The notes below the pieces were generated by a model that saw nothing but the letters and a program-made list of their open reading frames with translations, had not been told where the DNA came from and did not search any database. The position numbers and the translations under genes are program-made. Positions 31,654 through 39,555 of a stretch of DNA of 44,467 nucleotides are shown here, piece by piece. How positions within the stretch are numbered: position 1 is the stretch's first letter; each line of letters begins with the position of its first letter. Source of the DNA: a virus; the IMG/VR virus record IMGVR_UViG_3300046557_000223, positions 1 through 44,467 of that record; one strand, written 5' to 3'.

Positions 31654-32532
31654 ATGTCGACTGAGATGACTACTTGGCCGGATGCCACAGGTGCTTTCAC
31701 CGTTTTCGGGAATCAGTCGGGATCGCAGGTGCAGGCGTCGAACGCTCAGCAACTGGCGCAGATCAATCGCCTCAGTGGATATGCGACCGTAAATCTCGGG
31801 ACCGTGGGCGGCACGGCGACATGCGACTTTGCCACAAACGATTGCGTGATACTCACCGAAACGGCGAATACGCCGTTAACGCTGACGTTAACCGCGCCAA
31901 CGCAGGATGGCAAAGAATGTGTGCTCATCGTGGCGATGCCAAGCTCTGGAACGACCGCGGCGAATACATTGCTGACATTCCCGGCCGCCGTAATCAACAC
32001 GTCATTCGCGGCTCCTGCCCAATATCTTCCAACCGCCACAAATAGCGTTACAACAATTTATACATTTGTATTTATTCAGGGATTGTATATTCTGCTGAAA
32101 GTCGACGTTAGCGGAGCGACGGATACGTTCAAGCAGCCCGTCCCTTTGGGTATTCTGCAAAACGCATCTATCAGCGTTTCATTCCTGCAGGTTACAGCCA
32201 ACCAGCTTCGCACCGCACTGTTCGACTCTGGCACGTTCGGGTCTACTGGCACCGTCAATTGGGCCGGGTCCGATTTCCGCAAATTCACGCTGACCACAGC
32301 AACGAACTGCACCGTCTCGTTTACCGCGCCGTCCGGCAGCGCTCCGGCGCGGCTGCGGCTGCTAGTCATCGCTCCCGCGAGCGGCACGTCGCCAACAATC
32401 ACATGGCCTGGCACCGTGAAACAGGGCACCCCCGCAATCCCGACGACGGTGACTCTGGCAAAAACGTCGCTGCTCGACTTCATGTTCGACGGTACTAGCT
32501 ATTGGTTCTTGGGCGCGCAGCAGAATCAATGA
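31654..32532 (+). CDS. Tail protein with duplicated beta domain
   Basis: This 292-residue protein (GGGAGTTAG ribosome site) is Thr/Ala/Ser-rich and beta-stranded. Two similar units are visible: one at about 45-150 (NLGTVGGTATCDF ... NTPLTLTLTAP ... LIVAMPSSGT) and one at about 190-290 (SGTFGSTGTVNW ... NCTVSFTAP ... LLVIAPASGT). This indicates an internal duplication of a module that also occurs near the end of the tailspike-like protein at 16153. Probably a tail fibre or tip component. The stop overlaps the next gene. Confidence 0.7.
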   Translation: MSTEMTTWPDATGAFTVFGNQSGSQVQASNAQQLAQINRLSGYATVNLGTVGGTATCDFATNDCVILTETANTPLTLTLTAPTQDGKECVLIVAMPSSGTTAANTLLTFPAAVINTSFAAPAQYLPTATNSVTTIYTFVFIQGLYILLKVDVSGATDTFKQPVPLGILQNASISVSFLQVTANQLRTALFDSGTFGSTGTVNWAGSDFRKFTLTTATNCTVSFTAPSGSAPARLRLLVIAPASGTSPTITWPGTVKQGTPAIPTTVTLAKTSLLDFMFDGTSYWFLGAQQNQ

Positions 32533-35216
32533 CCGCGATCTTCTCCACATTCGATGCGGCACATTCTGCAATCGCGAACGGCTTGGTTCTCTCGCAAGCC
32601 GATCAGGTCGTCCAGAATAACAGCGACGGTTCAGCGCCCGTCACCGCCCGCTGCTTCTACCCGCAGTCGGTCTACCCGTCATTTTGCGAATTCCTCGTCT
32701 ACGGCGACCCGGCGTTCGACACGACGACATATTCGCTGGTCGGCATCTGCACTGCAGCATTCGATGTAACCGGCGAGATCGGGCTGGACGGCGGCAGCAA
32801 CAGCGTCGCGTATACCGGCGACGGCACGGTGCTGATCGCGGGCGGCACTGTCGCGAGCGGCGCCCCGTTCGTGATCGGCGATGTGATCGGCGTATTCGTC
32901 AATCCGATCAACAACACGATCTCGTTCTACGTCAACGGCGTCTTCTCGGTGGATACGACGATGCCGAGTCCCGGCGGCAGTCCGCCAGCCGTGCAGCCGT
33001 GGTACCCGGCCGCGTCGCTCGGCGGATTCCTGGCGCATCCTGGGTTCATCTTCTTCAACGCCGGTCAGCAGCGGTTTCAGTACCCGCAGCCGAATATCCT
33101 GGGCTGGTGGATTCCGTCGGCGCTGATTTCCTCGATCGCGTTCGCGACAGAGGATTTCATCACGCTCGACACCGACGCGAACGCAAGCTTCGCCTACGAT
33201 GGCGCGCTAGACGGCTCAGACGCCGCGGGGCTGACGATCACGCGCGAGGTACACTTCTGGCCGTGGCGCACGTCGTCCGCAGCCGTGAGCGGCGCGCAGA
33301 GCTACGGCAGCCTGACGCTGACCGACCCGACCGGCGCGTACGACTTCCTATTCTCGACCGACGCGCGCGACAACCCGATCACGATTCAGCGTGTGCCCGT
33401 CGGCGGCAGTGTCGACACCGAGGGCCAGCTGATCGCAATCGCCGTGGTCGACCAGGTTCAGTCCGGCGGCGACTTCAAGAAAACGATCACGGTCAAGGAT
33501 AACCTTGCGATTCTCGACCGGCCGGCGCAGACCTCGCTATTCCTACCGAACGCCGATCCGTCCGCCGCGGGGCGGCCGCGCCCGATCTGCCTCGGCGCGT
33601 GCCGCTCGGTGCCGGCGATTCTCTTCAACGCTTCGACGCATACCTATGCTATCCACGACGCGCCGCTCGGGCAGATCGCGAGCGTGCGCGTCGCCGGGAA
33701 ACAGCTGTCGCCGGTCGGTGCGCCGCCGGACTACACGTCGACGCCGGACAACACCGGGATCATCCTCAACGACGACCCGATCGGGATCGTGACAGTCGAT
33801 GCATCCTCGGCATTCGCGGTCATCCCGACGACGCCGACTGACCTGCTGTCGGGGCACGGTAACTTCCACGTATTCACCAGCTCGGCCGAGTTCACGGGAA
33901 ATTGGGCGACGTGGTGGATCGGCACGTCAACGCCGGCACCGGCGCCGTTCCGCGCGACCTGGGGCAGCACGCCGAAGACGGTCACTTTTCCGAACGCTGG
34001 CGGCGCGGGATTCTTCACGTCGATCGCATTCAACTCAGCCGTCATCCAGGCCGGACACTCGTACGCCGTCGTACTCACGTTCCGCGCGTTGTTCGGCGTC
34101 GATACGCGCGAGGCAGATCAGCCGTCCCAGTCCTATTTCTGGTACTCCGGCAACGTCGGCCTCGGCATGCCCGTCGGCTGGATGCCGGCCGGACACTGGT
34201 ACAACACCGTCCCGGCCGATCCGTCCTCGGCAGGCGGCGGCGGCGGGAACGTTCACCCGCCAGCGACTGTCTCGGCGAAGTTCACGAATACGCAAGGCGT
34301 CAACCTGCCGCTCGTCCTCACGTACCAGGCATCGAACTTCGTCAGCGGCGGCGACGTCGCGCAGATCGACTCCGTATTTTTGTACGAGATCAACGGGCCG
34401 CTCACCGTCTCGGCGCTGGCCGGGATCACGCTTGAGCAGTACTGCCAGCACATCATCGAGTTTTCGGCGAACCTGCCGGCGTCGACCTGGGCGAGTTCCG
34501 ACGCCGCGGCGATCGACCTGGCGACCGGGTACCACTCGCTCGGGAATTTCATCTCGCAGCCGACGACCGTTCGGAACGCGCTGCAGCCGGCGCTCGATAG
34601 CTGCGGCTGTGACCTGTACATAGACCGCTCCGGCGTCGTCAGGATCGCGCGGCTGATCGACCCCACGTCCGTGGTGCCGCTGGGCGTGATCGACGAATCG
34701 GTCATCATGGGAACGCCTACGGGGAACATCTCCGGGTCGCAGCAGATGAGCATGATCGGCATCGCGGCCGATCTGGCGCCGGGGCTGTCGACGCAGTTCG
34801 GCGCGCGCCGGAACAACAAGGTTTTCACAGACGGCGATTTCGGCGCGACGTCCCTGGCCGATTGCCCGAACTCGGTCCGCGCGCTGCTGAAACTGCCGTT
34901 TCAGGCTATCGCCGCGTCGGGTCAGCAGCTGTCGCCGACATACGTTTACGCGCAGCAGGCCGGCGCTGTGGCGTCGGTGTTCGATGATGTTGCTGAGGCT
35001 CAGTCGGAGATCGACCGCATCTGCGCGTTGTACGCCGTGCTGCGGAACTTTTACTACGTCCCAGTGGTTTCGGCGCTGGCGCAGAACTACGATATTGGGC
35101 AGGTCTGGACGCTGAAATATCCGCGCTACGGGCTCGGCACCGGGAAGCCGGTCATGATCGTCGGGATATCCGAAGTGCCGACGTCCGAAATGGTTACATT
35201 GATCTGCTGGGGATGA
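32529..35216 (+). CDS. Tail tip/baseplate protein with N-terminal SPRY-like domain
   Basis: This 895-residue protein starts at ATG 32529 (ATGA overlap). Residues ~55-150 have a SPRY/B30.2 pattern: CEFLVYG, VGICTAAFDVTGEIGLDGGSNSVAYTGDG, then GDVIGVFVNPINNTISFYVNGVF. The rest is beta-rich with a central adhesin-like part and a C-terminal region (VRNALQPALDSCGCDLYIDRSGVVRIARL; QVWTLKYPRYGLG...PVMIVGISE) resembling tail-tip proteins that share the phage T4 gp27-like hub tail. SPRY domains bind protein or sugar surfaces, so this may be part of host recognition. Confidence 0.8.
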   Translation: MTAIFSTFDAAHSAIANGLVLSQADQVVQNNSDGSAPVTARCFYPQSVYPSFCEFLVYGDPAFDTTTYSLVGICTAAFDVTGEIGLDGGSNSVAYTGDGTVLIAGGTVASGAPFVIGDVIGVFVNPINNTISFYVNGVFSVDTTMPSPGGSPPAVQPWYPAASLGGFLAHPGFIFFNAGQQRFQYPQPNILGWWIPSALISSIAFATEDFITLDTDANASFAYDGALDGSDAAGLTITREVHFWPWRTSSAAVSGAQSYGSLTLTDPTGAYDFLFSTDARDNPITIQRVPVGGSVDTEGQLIAIAVVDQVQSGGDFKKTITVKDNLAILDRPAQTSLFLPNADPSAAGRPRPICLGACRSVPAILFNASTHTYAIHDAPLGQIASVRVAGKQLSPVGAPPDYTSTPDNTGIILNDDPIGIVTVDASSAFAVIPTTPTDLLSGHGNFHVFTSSAEFTGNWATWWIGTSTPAPAPFRATWGSTPKTVTFPNAGGAGFFTSIAFNSAVIQAGHSYAVVLTFRALFGVDTREADQPSQSYFWYSGNVGLGMPVGWMPAGHWYNTVPADPSSAGGGGGNVHPPATVSAKFTNTQGVNLPLVLTYQASNFVSGGDVAQIDSVFLYEINGPLTVSALAGITLEQYCQHIIEFSANLPASTWASSDAAAIDLATGYHSLGNFISQPTTVRNALQPALDSCGCDLYIDRSGVVRIARLIDPTSVVPLGVIDESVIMGTPTGNISGSQQMSMIGIAADLAPGLSTQFGARRNNKVFTDGDFGATSLADCPNSVRALLKLPFQAIAASGQQLSPTYVYAQQAGAVASVFDDVAEAQSEIDRICALYAVLRNFYYVPVVSALAQNYDIGQVWTLKYPRYGLGTGKPVMIVGISEVPTSEMVTLICWG

Positions 35217-35219
35217 CGA

Positions 35220-36113
35220 ATGCGAATCATGACTGACCGCCCCTCGCCGCTGGCGTGGGCACTGACGAGTTCCGATAGCACGGCCGCGCTGGCGGCCGGA
35301 TCGTCGTATTCGTACCTCACTGACGGCAAGGTCGCGCTTCCGACGCGAATCAGTTGGACGACCGGCACGCCCGCGACGTCTGACTCGATCACGCTCAACG
35401 CCACGTTCCCCAGCTCGCCCGCGCTCATGCCCGAATGGTTCGCCGTGCTGCTGCCGCGCACGCCTTATGCGCCGCCGGCCGGGATGAAGATCGTCGTCCT
35501 GGGCGTCCGCGACGGCGGCATATCCGTCGTCCTGGGCGGCACCACGCAGACGCAGCGCGTCGTTATGCGCGACGACGGGGCCTTGCTGCTGATTGTGCGC
35601 GCGACGAGCCTGGCGCCTCCTGGCGGGCATACGTGGCAGGGGTTCCGCGTCCAGATATTCAACGACGTGAACGGCTCGGTTTATTTCGGTCCCGGCCAGT
35701 CGGTCGACGTCGGCGAAATCTGGTGCGGCACCGGCGCGGAGTTCAAGATCGGCGATGACGCGCAGTTCGGCATGACCGACCCGACGACGAATCGGCGGTC
35801 GCACTCGAACCAGCCGTGGCCGCTGTACGTGAAGCCGTACAATACATGGACGTTTAAGTTCGTGCCCATGTCGGACTCGGCTGCATACGCCGGGTCCGCG
35901 AACTCATTCGCTGCCGTGCGATATCAGGTCGCGACGGCGCTGGCCGTGCTGGTGTTGCCGCGATACCTGACGCCGGGGACGACGACGCTGAACACGACGG
36001 ACCTGCACCAGCTGGCCGTGTTCGGACGGCCCGAGTCGATCAACGCGCTGCAGGCGGTGCAGGGGGCGCATCTGTGGACGGCGGCGATGGTTGTGGGGGA
36101 GGCGCCGCCTTAG
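35220..36113 (+). CDS. Distal tail/tip protein
   Basis: This 297-residue protein, last gene of the rightward structural operon, is beta-rich: a DSITLNATFPSSPALMPEW strand set, a galactose-binding-like segment (WQGFRVQIFNDVNGSVYFGPGQSVDVGEIWCG) and a C-terminal region with LYVKPYNTWTFKFVPMSDSAAY. The GEIWCG sheet motif is common in tail-tip proteins that sense polymers. Its last ~70 bases overlap the 3' end of a reading frame on the other strand. I found no convincing terminator after it. Confidence 0.75.
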   Translation: MRIMTDRPSPLAWALTSSDSTAALAAGSSYSYLTDGKVALPTRISWTTGTPATSDSITLNATFPSSPALMPEWFAVLLPRTPYAPPAGMKIVVLGVRDGGISVVLGGTTQTQRVVMRDDGALLLIVRATSLAPPGGHTWQGFRVQIFNDVNGSVYFGPGQSVDVGEIWCGTGAEFKIGDDAQFGMTDPTTNRRSHSNQPWPLYVKPYNTWTFKFVPMSDSAAYAGSANSFAAVRYQVATALAVLVLPRYLTPGTTTLNTTDLHQLAVFGRPESINALQAVQGAHLWTAAMVVGEAPP

Positions 36114-36657
36114 GTCGTCGCCGCCACGGATATAAAACGATCTCTCGCCCGTCGATGATGATCGAGCCGAATAGCCTGGCTAAAAACCAATGCATCTCAC
36201 TTGCCAGTAGGCGAATAGACGTTGATGTGATTCTGCATTGAATCAGGCCGATTCGAGACAGCCGCCCATCCGTGACAGCCGTCGTCGCCGCAGCCGCACG
36301 GCAGCGCGACAAGCCACATGTCGAATTCTTCGCGCGGAATCTGCGATCGTTCGATGTAGCTTGCTCTGCCATAAAATACCGCTCGGCGAGTGTTGGGGAT
36401 GGATGGGCGAATAGCGTCCGAGTCTCAAATTGCTCCGGCCGATCCAGCGCATATTCCATTTGGGCTGCCGGTATTTCGGTCCACCGTTTTTCTGTCTTGC
36501 GTCGGTACTGGTATATCGCATCCTCCCCCGCCCCGTTGCGAGCGGCGATGGCTGCGGTTATGCGTTGGCGAAGATCGTCTGTATAAGCAACTCCAGGCCA
36601 GTTTTCAGCTACCTCTAAACATTCAGCGAGAAGGCTTTTCAACTGTTCATCACTCAT
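36040..36657 (-). CDS. Hypothetical protein, last gene of leftward operon; 3' part probably in the wrong frame
   Basis: Starts at ATG 36657 with GGAGAG upstream. The first ~95 residues look genuine: helical MSDEQLKSLLAECLEVAENW, then a phage-typical YQYRRKTEKRWTEIP ... RPEQFETRTLFA block. After about 36390 the frame becomes Arg/Ala/Pro-rich, while another frame on the same strand (36424-36197) looks coding. The far end, from ATG 36195 (MHWFLARLFGSIIIDGREIVLYPW), could be a separate ~51-residue gene. A single-base shift or gene overlap near 36350-36420 is therefore likely. The frame also runs antisense into the last structural gene. Confidence 0.5.
   Translation of the reverse strand: MSDEQLKSLLAECLEVAENWPGVAYTDDLRQRITAAIAARNGAGEDAIYQYRRKTEKRWTEIPAAQMEYALDRPEQFETRTLFAHPSPTLAERYFMAEQATSNDRRFRAKNSTCGLSRCRAAAATTAVTDGRLSRIGLIQCRITSTSIRLLASEMHWFLARLFGSIIIDGREIVLYPWRRRPKAAPPPQPSPPSTDAPPAPPAAR
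36197..36319 (-). CDS. Coding-like fragment with Cys/His cluster (shifted frame)
   Basis: This frame is open from 36424 to the stop at 36197, and its first ATG is at 36319. It contains PREEFDMWLVALPCGCGDDGCHGWAAV-like content (written here in pieces: FDMWLVALPC, then CGDDGCHGW). This resembles small phage zinc-binding proteins far more than the overlapping frame does. It may be the true C-terminal half of the 36657 gene after a -1 shift, or a short gene with a non-standard start upstream. Confidence 0.4.
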   Translation of the reverse strand: MWLVALPCGCGDDGCHGWAAVSNRPDSMQNHINVYSPTGK

Positions 36658-36877
36658 GGCTCTCTCCGCCACGCTGCTTTCGATATTCATCGGCGGGAGT
36701 TCCAGCATTGCATGTTTTGCAGATGTAACGCTGACCATCCAGCCAATACCCTTTTTCAAGCTCAGCAACTCTTTCTCGCAGAGCATCCAATCTTGCGGCG
36801 GCCAATACTCGATCATTGCCGCCGTATATTTTGGCGTTCTTTCTCAACTTCTCAGCTAAACTTTTGTCATCACTCAT
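36650..36877 (-). CDS. Small hypothetical protein with CxxC
   Basis: The 75-residue product from ATG 36877 starts MSDDKSLAEKLRKNAKIYG, has a charged helix (LAAARLDALRERVAELEKGYW) and a CKTC near the end. A single CxxC could pair in a dimer. The start region repeats the ATGAGTGATGA sequence used by the next gene at 36657. It overlaps that gene by 8 bases. Confidence 0.65.
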   Translation of the reverse strand: MSDDKSLAEKLRKNAKIYGGNDRVLAAARLDALRERVAELEKGYWLDGQRYICKTCNAGTPADEYRKQRGGESHE

Positions 36878-37017
36878 GGCGGTATCGCTCTTTGTAGGCA
36901 ATCGTTCGAGAATTTCAACACTGCCACCGCGCTCGGCTGTGCGGGCTGACTGGCTTCGATCTTCGCTGCTTCCGAAAATAGGTCGCGCAGCGATTTGATC
37001 GCAGCATTCGTCAGCAC
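36874..37017 (-). CDS. 47-residue hypothetical protein
   Basis: Reads from GTG 37017 and ends in an ATGA overlap with the gene starting at 36877. That overlap, and coding-like content (LTNAAIKSLRDLFSEAAKIEA), support it. Upstream of the GTG the same frame is open to a TAG about 30 bases away. The adjacent 37020-37084 stretch carries a second short coding-like frame right after the TAG that ends the 37375 gene (ALRQAIERRIAGYE). The 36878-37084 interval may therefore hold a broken longer gene. Confidence 0.4.
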   Translation of the reverse strand: MLTNAAIKSLRDLFSEAAKIEASQPAQPSAVAVLKFSNDCLQRAIPP

Positions 37018-37084
37018 ATCGCCGTCGTATCCGACGTCGCTGTTCGTACCCTGCTATGCGACGCTCAATCGCCTGCCGCAGCGC

Positions 37085-37375
37085 CTAGTCGCCAACTACT
37101 TTGACGCCGAGTAGCGGTCGCAATCCGCATGCTTGCCCCTGAGTCTCGCAAGTAGGATCGAGACATTTGACGCCGACGAGTGATCTATCGCACGCGTTGC
37201 ATCGAACGTTGACGCACTCGCGCTGCATCAGTGAATCGCCCGCAGCACTCTGGCGCAGGATATCCCTAAGACCGTTCCTTGCGTCCAGCGCTTCCGGACT
37301 CCAGCCGTGAGTATTGCAGCAGTCCTCTATCCATTTGATTGCTGCACGCAGCGCGTCGTTGGTGGGGGTGGTCAT
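37085..37375 (-). CDS. Cys-rich hypothetical protein
   Basis: The 96-residue product has a helical N-terminus (NDALRAAIKWIEDCCNTHGW) and a C-terminal metal-site-like region with CVNVRCNACDRSL and CLDPTC (six Cys in about 35 residues). It probably binds zinc. It starts in an ATGA overlap with the preceding gene. No family recognised. Confidence 0.65.
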   Translation of the reverse strand: MTTPTNDALRAAIKWIEDCCNTHGWSPEALDARNGLRDILRQSAAGDSLMQRECVNVRCNACDRSLVGVKCLDPTCETQGQACGLRPLLGVKVVGD

Positions 37376-37551
37376 TCCAGCATCTCCGTCTCGAACACTT
37401 CAAAACCGTAGGCATTGCCGAGCAGGTTTTCTTCGGCGTCGTGCTCAGCCTCTTCGCGACTGTCGTAGATAGCAACGGTGTCGCCGTCCTCGCAGACCAT
37501 GGGCTTGATAACGCGGTCCTGCACGTTCAGCATCACGAAAAATTTGCTCAC
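37372..37551 (-). CDS. Hypothetical 59-residue protein
   Basis: GTG 37551 is chosen because AAGGAGA lies six bases upstream; a longer frame exists but lacks a ribosome site. The product has a beta start (VSKFFVMLNVQDRVIKPMV) followed by an acidic helix (SREEAEHDAEENLL). Start and stop overlap neighbours (GTGA, ATGA). Function unknown. Confidence 0.6.
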   Translation of the reverse strand: MSKFFVMLNVQDRVIKPMVCEDGDTVAIYDSREEAEHDAEENLLGNAYGFEVFETEMLE

Positions 37552-37886
37552 TTTCCATTCTCCTTGGCGTTGTCGAGGGCGGCTAACTCGGCTGCGTGTT
37601 GCTGGATGATGAAGAATAGATCGCGCCAAGCGTCATAGCCGATGCACTTCGCGAAGTTGTGCGACGTGTGCAGTTGATTGAAAGCCTCGCGCCAATACTG
37701 CACCGTCACCCCATCGGCGCTCGGTGCGGGATGCTGGGCGAGTGCAGCAACCGCTGGCGACGCTGATATTTCGTCAGCTAACTTGCGTGCGTTACCGCAG
37801 CCGTGGACTCGGTAATATTGATCGAGCAACAACACGGCGCGCTTGAGTAGTTCTCGAACGTCCAATTCGCGGTCGGGGTTAGTCAT
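37548..37886 (-). CDS. Hypothetical protein
   Basis: This 112-residue product from ATG 37886 has AAAGGAT upstream. It is helical, with VRELLKRAVLLLDQYYRVHGCGNARKLA at the N-terminus and an aromatic C-terminal segment (YDAWRDLFFIIQQHAAEL). It is linked to its neighbours by 4-base overlaps. No family recognised. Confidence 0.65.
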   Translation of the reverse strand: MTNPDRELDVRELLKRAVLLLDQYYRVHGCGNARKLADEISASPAVAALAQHPAPSADGVTVQYWREAFNQLHTSHNFAKCIGYDAWRDLFFIIQQHAAELAALDNAKENGK

Positions 37887-38116
37887 GTCGAATATCCTTT
37901 GAGGCACCAGTAGCGAGTATGCGCCGCATCCTTCCATCGTGGCTCAATCAGTCCAGCGGCGAGCAACTCGTTGCACTCGGCGTTCGTAAGAGGCTTAACT
38001 TGGTCGCCGCCACTATGGGTAACGAAATTTTTGGTGTGATCGCTAGCTTGATACAGATCGCGATTGCGCGGATCGCCCTTCATAAACTCAATCACTCGCC
38101 GCTGGTTTTCGTTCAC
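37883..38116 (-). CDS. Hypothetical 77-residue protein
   Basis: Starts at GTG 38116 with GGAGGGG upstream. A helical start (NQRRVIEFMKGDPRNRDLY) leads to a winged-helix-like ending (LTNAECNELLAAGLIEPRW ... YWCLKGY), which might bind DNA. The stop overlaps ATG 37886. Function unassigned. Confidence 0.6.
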   Translation of the reverse strand: MNENQRRVIEFMKGDPRNRDLYQASDHTKNFVTHSGGDQVKPLTNAECNELLAAGLIEPRWKDAAHTRYWCLKGYST

Positions 38117-38691
38117 TTCACCCCCTCCTGCCGGTCGTCGGCGCGTGCAAAATGCTCACGAACTATTCTAATTGCTGATCGCAAAGTGCATGAGCCAACG
38201 CCGTCATAGCTACTTGCGACGATGTACTCGCGTTCGCTCTGCCATATTTTCAGTTCGACTTGCGGAAATGGGCGCTTGGATGTTGGCAACCCAATACAGG
38301 TACGCTGCGACAACCATTCCAAATCAGCCGCATCCTTCTCCGCCGCCGCAAGCGCGGTGCGGGTTGTCTCCAGCTCTTTGCGCGTCAGCTCGGCGTCATA
38401 ACCAGCCGCGAAGTGCTCCGACAGCAACTGATCGTCAGCGCGTGCGCAGCCGGGGAATCCTCGCGTACACTTCGCCTGATCCGCAGCCGCTAGTCCGCAA
38501 TACGTACACGGCTTGGAACTGTTGCCGAGTAGACCGCGAAATGTGTCGTTCTCCTTGCGTGTGCTGGCGAGGTCGGATTGTAGGGCGTCACGTTCGGCTG
38601 CAACTTCCGCCCAAACATCCATCGTCTTCACGCCGTCAGCTAGACTCAACGGAATAGCCATTTTCTTGATCGTACTCGTATCAGTTGCCAT
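38113..38691 (-). CDS. Coiled-coil protein with a Cys cluster
   Basis: The 192-residue product has a long helix (about residues 25-50, AAERDALQSDLASTRKEN), a four-Cys region (CTYCGL ... CTRGFPGC, about 62-82), a second coiled coil (LTRKELETTRTALAAAEKDA) and a beta C-terminus. Similar phage early proteins combine 'W..E..A..DAL...L' helices with zinc-like clusters, function unknown. Its start uses the recurrent GGAGACGGCAATGGC cassette. Confidence 0.65.
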   Translation of the reverse strand: MATDTSTIKKMAIPLSLADGVKTMDVWAEVAAERDALQSDLASTRKENDTFRGLLGNSSKPCTYCGLAAADQAKCTRGFPGCARADDQLLSEHFAAGYDAELTRKELETTRTALAAAEKDAADLEWLSQRTCIGLPTSKRPFPQVELKIWQSEREYIVASSYDGVGSCTLRSAIRIVREHFARADDRQEGVK

Positions 38692-38899
38692 TGCCGTCTC
38701 CGGGTGTTCGGTTGCAGCCAGTGGTACACAGCGCCAGCTTTACATCGTCTTTCGCGTAGGCTGTCGCGTAGTCGTTCTCGTACTTCTTGCAATCCTTGTG
38801 GACGCGATGCACAACCCCGTCCTCGACAATCTCTGCCCAGACTGGCGCACCGTTGACGTACATCAGTTGATTGCCGCACATCCAGCAAGTCGGCCGCAT
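38681..38899 (-). CDS. Zinc-finger-like small protein
   Basis: The 72-residue product begins MRPTCWMCGNQLMYVNG and has HKDCKKYE about 30 residues later and CTTGC near the end. The CxxC...HxxC pattern suggests a treble-clef-type metal site. It overlaps the next gene by 11 bases. Function unknown. Confidence 0.65.
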   Translation of the reverse strand: MRPTCWMCGNQLMYVNGAPVWAEIVEDGVVHRVHKDCKKYENDYATAYAKDDVKLALCTTGCNRTPGDGNGN

Positions 38900-38900
38900 G

Positions 38901-39173
38901 TCAGCACTCCTTCCATTCGCCGCGCGTCAGATAGCCATGCCAGCTTTGCTCGCGACCTTCGTTGACGAGAATCGATGGCGTGACCGTAATCGTGCCGTCT
39001 TCGTGCTCTACCGTCGTATGCCGGCGTAGGTTCGCGCTCAGTCCATTTGGCGTGCAGGCCCACCATTGATCGTTGGCGAAACCGTAGGCACCGGGCTGGA
39101 TGATGATGCGATAAACTAACCCATCACGGTCTGTCGGTTCGTCTGGCCGTCGCAAAAGTCGTTCGCCGATCAT
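38901..39173 (-). CDS. Hypothetical protein
   Basis: This 90-residue protein starts in an ATGA overlap, with GGAGACTGCAC before its ATG. It is beta-rich with several Trp residues (NDQWWACTPNGLSANLRRH; TITVTPSILV). Phage proteins of similar pattern are common near recombination genes but uncharacterised. Confidence 0.65.
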   Translation of the reverse strand: MIGERLLRRPDEPTDRDGLVYRIIIQPGAYGFANDQWWACTPNGLSANLRRHTTVEHEDGTITVTPSILVNEGREQSWHGYLTRGEWKEC

Positions 39174-39217
39174 GTGCAGTCTCCGGGTGCTAGTTCTACG
39201 CCGATCGGATTAGTCAT
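39170..39217 (-). CDS. 15-residue coupled mini-ORF
   Basis: ATG 39217 overlaps the stop of the upstream gene (ATGA) and the stop at 39170 overlaps ATG 39173 of the downstream gene. AGGGAG lies about seven bases before its ATG. It encodes MTNPIGVELAPGDCT. It may serve to carry ribosomes across the gap, or encode a microprotein. Confidence 0.4.
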   Translation of the reverse strand: MTNPIGVELAPGDCT

Positions 39218-39555
39218 TTCAATTGCTCCCTGACGTATCTGCAAATACGTATCTGATTCTTTGGGTAGAAAGATTCCATACTCAACCGCCATTCTTCCGC
39301 AGCAGTCCACATAACGAATGACTTCTGCATTATCCAAAACCTGTTCGGGTGTACTTCGACAACCCAAACGTGAGCAAGTCGTTCGTCAGCCATTGCCGTC
39401 TCCGGTAACTTTTCTTCGGCCTCCAGCAGATCAGCGCAGGCACGGAGCGCGGCGTCTGCTTTCTGCGACCATTCCCGCATCCCGGCAGAATCGCCATAAA
39501 GCAATAACGGCCGGTCGTCTGCCAGCTCCCGCCGGTGCGGTTGGGTGGGCGTCAT
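39214..39555 (-). CDS. Hypothetical protein, possibly two fused genes
   Basis: The 113-residue frame from ATG 39555 has a helical first half (WSQKADAALRACADLLEAEEKL) and, from Met55, a beta/aromatic second half. Met55 (39393) is preceded by the same CCGGAGACGGCA-ATGGC cassette used to start the gene at 38691, so the second half (59 residues) may also start independently, or two genes have fused by losing a stop codon. Confidence 0.6.
   Translation of the reverse strand: MTPTQPHRRELADDRPLLLYGDSAGMREWSQKADAALRACADLLEAEEKLPETAMADERLAHVWVVEVHPNRFWIMQKSFVMWTAAEEWRLSMESFYPKNQIRICRYVREQLK

Noticed and set aside
34035-35804. 589-codon open frame on the minus strand opposite the tail-tip genes
   Set aside because: The translation is an Arg/Asp-rich shadow of the structural genes, with no domain, no ribosome site and no operon context.
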